From: a bacterium
GTDB lineage: Bacteria; UBP14; UBA6098
Reading direction: 5' to 3'
Assembly (NCBI GenBank): GCA_030642425.1
Contig: DAOWNU010000172.1
Span: 1-5,334 of the forward strand
Length of the DNA stretch: 5,334 bases
The notes beneath the pieces are model-generated. The model saw only the letters and a program-made list of their open reading frames with translations, had not been told where the DNA came from and searched no databases. Position 1 is the first letter of the stretch, and each line of letters begins with the position of its first letter. This document shows positions 1-3,758 of this stretch, piece after piece. The translations under genes were made by a program, and so were the position numbers.

Positions 1-263
1 CCGCGAGCGTGATAACCCTCGAATCGACCGTGTCGCCGGTGAAAAGAGAATCGCCGCCCTCGGTGAGCACGGAATATATTTCGATAGTGTCCTCATCGAC
101 GAGAGTTTCGAGGAAGCTGTTGTCGATATTCTCCTCGAAGAAATACTCTTCTGGCTCCGGCTCGGGTTCCGGCTCGTCCTCGCTGCATCCCGCGAGGAAC
201 AGGCCCATCGCAAGAAGGGCGACAATAGCGCCCAGATACAAAAACATCTTCATTCTCTTCATT
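1..263 (-). CDS. Acidic lipoprotein of unknown function, 3' end missing
   Basis: Reading the minus strand from the ATG at 263 gives 87 codons with no stop before the window edge, so only the N-terminal part is seen. The first 26 residues are a lipoprotein signal peptide: basic start (MKRMKM), hydrophobic core, then the lipobox L23-A24-G25-C26, so C26 should be lipidated. Residue +2 is Ser rather than Asp, which in proteobacterial rules would send it to the outer membrane. A Glu-Pro linker (about residues 28-39, EDEPEPEPEPEE) follows, then an acidic segment that I do not recognise. The start is supported by AGGAGG (269-274), 5 nt upstream; Met4 and Met6 are alternatives with poorer spacing. 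The gene is divergent from the hydrolase/transporter pair. Being a lipoprotein is well supported; its function is unknown. Confidence 0.88.
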
Positions 264-308
264 TCAGCCTCCTGTTGAATTGTGTTTATTTGTATCTACG
301 TTTTTACT

Positions 309-336
309 AATATAAAACCTAATTTGAAAAAAACAA
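309..336 (-). promoter_or_regulatory. Candidate promoter for the lipoprotein gene
   Basis: On the minus strand, TTGTTT (331-336) lies 16 nt before TATATT (309-314). The -10 box matches the sigma-70 consensus at 5 of 6 positions and the -35 box at 3 of 6. Transcription would start near 302 and give a leader of roughly 40 nt before the ATG. The surroundings are strongly AT-rich, so chance matches are likely. The same spacing and the same -10 hexamer occur upstream of the other secreted-protein gene at 3326-3353, which adds a little support. Confidence 0.4.
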
Positions 337-390
337 GTTTAATTATTCTTATTTAATAATTAATTATATAGTAGGTCGATTGCCGTTTCG

Positions 391-511
391 CGGGTGGGTC
401 TCAGACCCTCTACTAGGGGAATATCATCGGTTTCAATCGCGTAGGGGAGGGCCTATGTGCCCTCCCGTTGGGAAGCACACACCCGTGGGTCTTCCCTTTA
501 TGCCCTACGGG
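391..511. repeat. Cluster of palindromic intergenic elements, left half
   Basis: Several inverted repeats lie side by side. GGGTCT/AGACCC (396-401 and 403-408) are separated by one base. GGGAGGGC (445-452) and GCCCTCCC (459-466) form a perfect 8-bp stem with a 6-nt loop, preceded by GTAG. GGGAAG (470-475) pairs with CTTCCC (491-496), enclosing ACCCGTGGGT. CCCGT (464-468) can pair with ACGGG (507-511) around that hairpin, in competition with the 8-bp stem. The pattern of GTAGGGG followed by a G-rich arm and its complement resembles intergenic palindromes I recall from many bacterial genomes; that resemblance is from memory, not from a search. No poly-T tract follows, so these are not intrinsic terminators. 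Confidence 0.6.
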
Positions 512-545
512 AATACTACATTTTTTATCCGCTGACCCGCCGAAT

Positions 546-611
546 CCGCCGAAGGCGGTTGAGGCCGAACGCGCCGCCGCGTGGCGCCCGACGAAGGAAA
601 TCCAATATTGG
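546..611. repeat. Cluster of palindromic intergenic elements, right half
   Basis: CCGCC (546-550) and GGCGG (554-558) form a 5-bp stem closed by GAA. GCGCC (571-575) pairs with GGCGC (583-587) across a 7-nt loop. CCAATATTGG (602-611) is a perfect 10-bp palindrome. They lie 50-120 nt upstream of the hydrolase start codon, so if the promoter is further upstream they would be in its 5' leader. The sequence does not say whether they are inert repeat debris or a structured leader. Confidence 0.45.
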
Positions 612-664
612 TCTTGCGGTGAGGGCCAAATAGAGTTATTTTCCATGTGTAACGAAGGAGAAAA

Positions 665-1216
665 ATGAAAAGAACCGAAGCGCTGCAACTTATCGAAGAA
701 CATGTCTCGAAAAAGAACCTTGTGAAACACATGCTCGCCGTGGAGGCCGCGATGAGGGCTTTGGCCGAACGCCTCGGCGAAAACCCGGAAAAATGGGCGC
801 TCGCGGGGCTTCTGCACGATCTCGACTACGATTACACGGTGGACGATTTCGCGCGGCACGGCAGATTGACCGCGGAAATTCTGGAGAAAAAGGGAGTGCA
901 GCCGGAGATAATCCGGGCAATAAAGGCACACCCCGCGCATGAGGACTGCCAGCCGGAGTCGCCGATGGACTGGGCGCTGCACGCTGTCGATGGCCTGACC
1001 GGGCTTATCGTGTCGGCCACGCTGATGCATCCCGATAGGAAACTGAACTCCGTAACCACGGAATTTATTATGCGCCGCTTTGGCGAAAAGCGGTTTTCGG
1101 CCAATGTAGATCGCGATCAGATCCGAAAATGCTCGGAAATTGGCCTGAGTCTCGACGAGTTTGTGAAGATCGCGCTCGGGGCGATGCAGTCTATCGACAA
1201 AGAATTGGGGTTTTAG
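665..1216 (+). CDS. HD-superfamily predicted hydrolase (COG2316-like)
   Basis: This 183-residue soluble protein has the ordered metal ligands of an HD phosphohydrolase: H22 (KHMLAVEAAM), H51-D52 in LLHDLDYD, H65 (RHG), H89 (KAHP) and D109 (HAVDGLTGLIVSA). The length, the LTGLIVSATLMHPDRKL segment and the C-terminal GLSLDEF motif match what I know of COG2316, a conserved and largely uncharacterised family. HD enzymes typically hydrolyse phosphate esters, often of nucleotides, using bound divalent metal; the substrate here is unknown. There is no signal peptide, so it is probably cytoplasmic. AAGGAG (655-660) sits 4 nt before the ATG, fixing the start. The stop codon is 3 nt from the next gene's start, so the two are almost certainly one transcript. 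All key residues are present and nothing suggests decay. Confidence 0.92.
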   Translation: MKRTEALQLIEEHVSKKNLVKHMLAVEAAMRALAERLGENPEKWALAGLLHDLDYDYTVDDFARHGRLTAEILEKKGVQPEIIRAIKAHPAHEDCQPESPMDWALHAVDGLTGLIVSATLMHPDRKLNSVTTEFIMRRFGEKRFSANVDRDQIRKCSEIGLSLDEFVKIALGAMQSIDKELGF

Positions 1217-1219
1217 CCG

Positions 1220-2527
1220 GTGACGAATTCACCGAAAAGCGGTCGCCCCGGCAGGATATTGGCCTGGGCGATGTTCGATTTTGCGAATACGATTTTTTCG
1301 ATGAACGTCGTGTCGCTGTATTTCGCGGTCTATATCGTGGACGACCTCGGGCAGGCGCCGATATTTTACAGCATCGCCACGAGCATTTCGATGTTGATAG
1401 TGGTGCTTGCGTCCCCTTTTCTCGGTCAGCGCACCGATGTTGTTGGTAGGCGAATGCCTTTCCTTGTCGTCTCGACACTAATTTGCTGTCTGGCAACTGC
1501 CTGTATCGGTTTTGCCGCGAATTCCACATTGTCCGTGACGGCCATACTCGCGCTGTTCGTTGTCGCGAACGTCGGTTTCCAGCTTGGATTGGTTTTTTAC
1601 AACGCGCTCATGCCCTCTGTCGCTCCGCCCGTCATGATGGGCCGTGTCAGCGGGATAGGTGTCGCGCTGGGCTATGTCGGCTCGATAGTCGGGATGATAC
1701 TTGTGATGCCCTTTAACGAGGGCGCCCTTTTCGGCTGGGACGTGCCGTTTATACAGGGCGGCGGTCGCACCGCAACTTTTATCCCCACGGCGATACTCTT
1801 TTTCCTTTTCGCCCTGCCCACTTTCTTTTTCTTGAAGGAAAAAAAAGAACCGCATCCCGTTCCGCCGGGCACGAATCCACTGAAGAGGATACTCGAAACA
1901 TTGCGCGATTCGAGCAAATATCCCGGTATCCGAAAATACCTTCTGGCAACATTTCTTTTTCAGGAGGGTATCCAAACGGCGATAATGTTCATGGCGGTTT
2001 ATACGGAAAAGGCCATGCACATGCCCGACTCGTCGAAGGTTTCATTCTTCATCGTTTCGACAGTTGGCGCGGCTCTTGGCTCGATATTTTTCGGCAGGTT
2101 CGTCGATAGAATCGGCCCCAAACGCACGCTGGAATTCGTTCTGGTCGGATGGGTCGTCTGTTTGTTCCTGCTTTTGCCAATTAAGACCGAAATGCCTTTC
2201 TATATTGTAGGGGCGATAATCGGCGCGCTGATGGGCGGCATACCCACTGCCGCGAGACCGCTTCTTATCGAGCTTTCGCCGCCCGGGACGGTTGGACGGT
2301 TTTTCGGGCTGTATTCACTCTCCGGCAAGGCCGCGGCGATAGTCGGGCCGCTTATCTGGGGGATTATCATACTCGTTTTCGAGCGGTTCGGCGATCAGGT
2401 GGCCTATCGCGCCGCTATCGTATCGCTGGCAATATTGATCGGCTCGGGCTGGCTCGTAATTCGTTCGCTCGTTGTGTCGGGAAAAAATTCGACTTCCTAT
2501 CCGTCGCAAACACAAGCCGGTCGTTGA
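1220..2527 (+). CDS. UMF1/Atg22-like MFS transporter
   Basis: This 435-residue membrane protein has about twelve hydrophobic segments: near 22-40, 50-68, 80-100, 105-128, 143-163, 187-205, 240-260, 275-295, 305-320, 326-345, 363-387 and 397-415. A charged central loop (206-237, KEKKEPHPVPPG) divides the halves. Major facilitator motif A is visible as GQRTDVVGRR (69-78), with a second copy GRFVDRIGPKR (292-302). The N-terminal WAMFDFANTIFS (16-27) and the NVGFQLGLVFYNALMP stretch (117-132) place it in the UMF1 family, related to the yeast vacuolar effluxer Atg22. The substrate is not known. I chose the GTG at 1220 because the next ATG (1271) would remove the Trp-Ala that the family conserves. 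Only a weak TTGGGG (1205-1210) precedes the GTG, so translation is probably coupled to the upstream hydrolase. A strong terminator follows the stop. Confidence 0.9.
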   Translation: MTNSPKSGRPGRILAWAMFDFANTIFSMNVVSLYFAVYIVDDLGQAPIFYSIATSISMLIVVLASPFLGQRTDVVGRRMPFLVVSTLICCLATACIGFAANSTLSVTAILALFVVANVGFQLGLVFYNALMPSVAPPVMMGRVSGIGVALGYVGSIVGMILVMPFNEGALFGWDVPFIQGGGRTATFIPTAILFFLFALPTFFFLKEKKEPHPVPPGTNPLKRILETLRDSSKYPGIRKYLLATFLFQEGIQTAIMFMAVYTEKAMHMPDSSKVSFFIVSTVGAALGSIFFGRFVDRIGPKRTLEFVLVGWVVCLFLLLPIKTEMPFYIVGAIIGALMGGIPTAARPLLIELSPPGTVGRFFGLYSLSGKAAAIVGPLIWGIIILVFERFGDQVAYRAAIVSLAILIGSGWLVIRSLVVSGKNSTSYPSQTQAGR

Positions 2528-2542
2528 GCGGAGCCGAAACGT

Positions 2543-2570
2543 AAGGCGGCTTGGAGGCCGCCTTTTTTTT
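2543..2570 (+). terminator. Intrinsic terminator of the hydrolase/transporter pair
   Basis: GGCGGC (2545-2550) pairs perfectly with GCCGCC (2557-2562) around the loop TTGGAG, and eight T residues (2563-2570) follow. It begins 15 nt after the transporter stop codon. Stem, loop and T-tract are all standard for rho-independent termination on the plus strand. Confidence 0.93.
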
Positions 2571-2574
2571 GTAT

Positions 2575-2655
2575 TGTCATTTCGAGAAGGGCATAGCCCG
2601 ACGAGAAATCTTTAATGAACGAGGGAAAAGATTTCTCGCTACGCTCGAAATGACA
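2575..2655. repeat. Nested inverted repeat (TGTCATTTCGAG family)
   Basis: The outer arms TGTCATTTCGAG (2575-2586) and CTCGAAATGACA (2644-2655) are exact 12-bp complements. Inside them CGAGAAATCTTT (2602-2613) and AAAGATTTCTCG (2627-2638) are a second exact 12-bp pair with a 13-nt loop. A small side hairpin, GGGC-ATA-GCCC (2589-2599), sits in the left junction, so the single strand can fold into a three-way junction. The arm sequence is one I recall as a dispersed intergenic repeat in several bacterial groups; copy number in this genome cannot be seen. It encodes no protein and lies between two oppositely directed terminators. Confidence 0.85.
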
Positions 2656-2691
2656 GGACGGGAATAGCGGTCGGCTGTATATAGGCTATCG

Positions 2692-2722
2692 AAAAAAAAA
2701 GCGCCGCATATAGCGGCGCTTT
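2692..2722 (-). terminator. Intrinsic terminator of the sorting-domain protein gene
   Basis: GCGCCGC (2701-2707) and GCGGCGC (2713-2719) form a 7-bp GC stem with a 5-nt loop. Nine A residues on the plus strand (2692-2700) become nine T residues when read on the minus strand. It lies about 40 nt past the stop of the minus-strand gene. Three T residues follow the stem on the plus strand, so it may also catch some plus-strand read-through. Confidence 0.9.
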
Positions 2723-2761
2723 CTCCCCTCTCTTCAAAGGGAATTTTTAACCCGCCAAATC

Positions 2762-3289
2762 CTACTTTACTAAAACTATCTTTCCGGTGAATTTCATTTC
2801 GCCCATAGAGATGCTATACAAATACGTTCCGCCGGGCAATGCTCCGGCCTCGAAATTCAGAACGTGCTCTCCGGTCGCGACATCCTTATTCTCGCCGAAA
2901 ACCATTCTTCCGGTCAAATCGTAGAAACGCACGATCATCAAACCGCCCTGCGGCGCGTAAATATTGAATCGAGCCGATGAGTTGAAGGGATTGGGATATG
3001 CGGAGCCGACCGAGAATTTTTCCGGAAGTTTATTGCCCGGGTCTTCGCCGGGTTTTTCCTCGATAGACATGGAAGTGCCCATGAGCGAACCGATAAAACC
3101 GGCGCAATTTTCGTATGTGCCGCCGGAAGACATGCAAATCACCGTTTGCCCTATCGAGGCCAGATTGCTATAGCCGCCACCAGATATCGTGCCCCCGCCG
3201 TTGTCCTGAACATGGACCTTTTCCTCGATTGCCACTGCGGAAATACCGAACAGGAAGATGAATAAAGATAAAATCGCTAACGTTCTCAT
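2762..3289 (-). CDS. Small secreted protein with type IX (Por) C-terminal sorting domain
   Basis: This 175-residue protein starts with a Sec signal peptide (about 1-20, ending AVA before IEEK). A short Gly-rich module follows (about 28-70), with GGGTISGGGY, ASIGQTV and CAGFIG. This resembles a small N-terminal module I have seen paired with sorting domains, and it contains the only two cysteines (C52, C62), a possible disulphide. After an acidic linker, residues 90-175 form a type A sorting domain: YPNPFN (98-103), RFYDLTGRMVF, ALPGGTYLYSI and the terminal KIVLVK. In organisms with type IX secretion this domain directs passage through the outer membrane and is then removed or anchored. I chose the ATG at 3289 because GGAGG (3295-3299) is 5 nt upstream and the signal peptide starts there, although the frame stays open to 3490. 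The passenger's function is unknown. Confidence 0.92.
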   Translation of the reverse strand: MRTLAILSLFIFLFGISAVAIEEKVHVQDNGGGTISGGGYSNLASIGQTVICMSSGGTYENCAGFIGSLMGTSMSIEEKPGEDPGNKLPEKFSVGSAYPNPFNSSARFNIYAPQGGLMIVRFYDLTGRMVFGENKDVATGEHVLNFEAGALPGGTYLYSISMGEMKFTGKIVLVK

Positions 3290-3325
3290 AATAACCTCCG
3301 GGAAAGATGCCACTCTTGTAATATG

Positions 3326-3353
3326 AATATATTCAATTTTCCGTGTCGGGCAA
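3326..3353 (-). promoter_or_regulatory. Candidate promoter for the sorting-domain protein gene
   Basis: On the minus strand TTGCCC (3348-3353) precedes TATATT (3326-3331) by 16 nt, matching the sigma-70 consensus at 4 of 6 and 5 of 6 positions. Transcription would begin near 3319, about 30 nt before the start codon. The -10 box lies within the perfect 12-bp palindrome TGAATATATTCA (3324-3335), which could be a repressor site or simply chance in AT-rich sequence. Confidence 0.45.
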
Positions 3354-3370
3354 GTAGTTTTTTTTAAGAA

Positions 3371-3398
3371 GGTAATAGGTAAAAGGTAATAGGTAAAA
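3371..3398. repeat. Perfect 14-bp tandem duplication
   Basis: GGTAATAGGTAAAA occurs twice, end to end (3371-3384 and 3385-3398), without a mismatch. Each copy itself contains two GGTAA words, so the array has a finer 6-8 nt rhythm. The reverse complement (ACCTATTACC words) is a motif I recall from other bacterial intergenic repeats. Confidence 0.9.
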
Positions 3399-3424
3399 GT
3401 GCCCCACCGCACCGCTGGGGGAAA

Positions 3425-3442
3425 CCACAGAGGGCGCAGAGG
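3425..3442. repeat. CCACAGAGG-type dispersed repeat fragment
   Basis: The stretch has the form CCACAGAGGGCGCAGAGG, two imperfect copies of an 8-9 nt word (CACAGAGG, CGCAGAGG). It resembles the CCACAGAGGACACAGAGG words found between genes in many bacteria, judging from memory. It is short and may be only a fragment. Confidence 0.45.
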
Positions 3443-3480
3443 AAGAAGAGGGAATAAGGAAAGATTCAATTCAAAATGAT

Positions 3481-3500
3481 CAATTAGCAATTAGCAATGC
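3481..3500. repeat. CAATTAG short tandem repeat
   Basis: CAATTAG occurs twice in tandem (3481-3487, 3488-3494), followed by a partial third unit CAATGC. It is flanked by related CAATTC and AATGAT words. On the other strand it reads GCTAATTG, again a familiar intergenic repeat word. It has no coding capacity. Confidence 0.7.
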
Positions 3501-3529
3501 AAAATTTCCCCGCCCCGCCACCCCTCTGG

Positions 3530-3549
3530 ATTCCGGCCTTCGCCGGAAT
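3530..3549. repeat. REP-like hairpin (ATTCCGGC/GCCGGAAT)
   Basis: ATTCCGGC (3530-3537) and GCCGGAAT (3542-3549) are exact complements around the 4-nt loop CTTC. The flanking context (CTGG before, GACG after) matches the widespread palindromic repeat that gives FRRRPES when translated. No T-tract follows on either strand, so it is not a terminator. Confidence 0.75.
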
Positions 3550-3580
3550 GACGATGTGGGGATTGCGCTGGTTCTCCTCG

Positions 3581-3663
3581 CAACGATGCTCCGCGTCGTT
3601 GTGTTTTTCCCGACGCTCCGCGTCATCTTCCCTACCCTCTCGACACAGAGCGTAGGAACGAGA
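3581..3663. repeat. Two adjacent GCTCCGC hairpins plus a related tail
   Basis: CAACGATGC (3581-3589) pairs with GCGTCGTTG (3593-3601) around TCC, with one T-G wobble. A second copy of the core, GACGC-TCC-GCGTC (3612-3624), is a perfect 5-bp stem, so CGAyGCTCCGCGTC occurs twice at a 27-nt offset. The downstream CAGAGCGTAGGAACGAG (3646-3662) resembles one arm of another common palindrome family. The translated tail gives VPTLCVE. Confidence 0.6.
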
Positions 3664-3701
3664 AATTTTGTTGAGCTACGCAAGAGGTTATACTTGAAAA
3701 T

Positions 3702-3733
3702 AGAAAAACCCCTCGACAACGAGGGGCTTTTCT
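3702..3733 (-). terminator. Intrinsic terminator of the beta-propeller gene
   Basis: CCCCTCG (3709-3715) and CGAGGGG (3720-3726) form a perfect 7-bp stem with a 4-nt loop. On the minus strand the stem is followed by five T residues (3704-3708). It starts 25 nt after the propeller stop codon. The A-tract and T-tract on its two sides extend the stem, so it may work in both directions. Confidence 0.87.
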
Positions 3734-3758
3734 AATCCGCAGTATTTGTATTACTACA

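Larger units (their letters stand above)
264..664. other. Divergent intergenic region without a gene
   Basis: This 401-bp spacer separates the minus-strand lipoprotein gene from the plus-strand hydrolase gene. Its left part (about 280-372) is very AT-rich and carries the candidate lipoprotein promoter. Its right part (about 376-611) is GC-rich and dominated by short palindromes, listed separately. Reading frames exist on both strands, but none has a ribosome binding site or recognisable protein. I could not identify a convincing promoter for the plus-strand pair. TATAGT at 367-372 is a possible -10 without a good -35, and it would leave a structured leader of nearly 300 nt. Confidence 0.7.
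3363..3701. other. Gene-free spacer composed of short repeats
   Basis: Between the candidate promoter at 3326-3353 and the terminator at 3702 I see no credible gene. A minus-strand frame at 3480-3719 has no ribosome binding site. Its translation contains SSFRRRPES and FLVPTLCVE, peptide strings that arise when dispersed palindromic repeats are translated. The spacer holds at least five distinct repeat types in succession; the clearest are listed separately. Confidence 0.7.

Noticed and set aside
391..511. Possible CRISPR array
   Set aside because: The palindromes differ from one another in sequence and spacing. There is no repeated direct unit with spacers of regular length, and no cas gene nearby.
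413..1030. Minus-strand open frame of 205 codons
   Set aside because: Most of it lies antisense to the HD hydrolase gene, whose motifs and ribosome binding site are clear. It has no Shine-Dalgarno site, and its composition (many Arg, His, Pro) is typical of a shadow frame.
1271..2527. Later ATG start for the transporter
   Set aside because: Starting at 1271 would delete the RILAWA segment that leads into the first membrane helix and is conserved in the UMF1 family. It would also leave a 54-nt gap after the hydrolase without a better ribosome binding site.
3290..3490. Upstream in-frame extension of the sorting-domain protein to 242 residues
   Set aside because: The extension would bury the signal peptide in the middle of the protein. 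The ATG at 3289 has GGAGG at ideal spacing, and the extension reads through tandem repeat sequence.
3480..3719. Minus-strand open frame of 79 codons
   Set aside because: Its translation is made of SSFRRRPES and FLVPTLCVE strings, which come from translating dispersed palindromic repeats. It has no ribosome binding site, and its start overlaps the terminator hairpin of the propeller gene.
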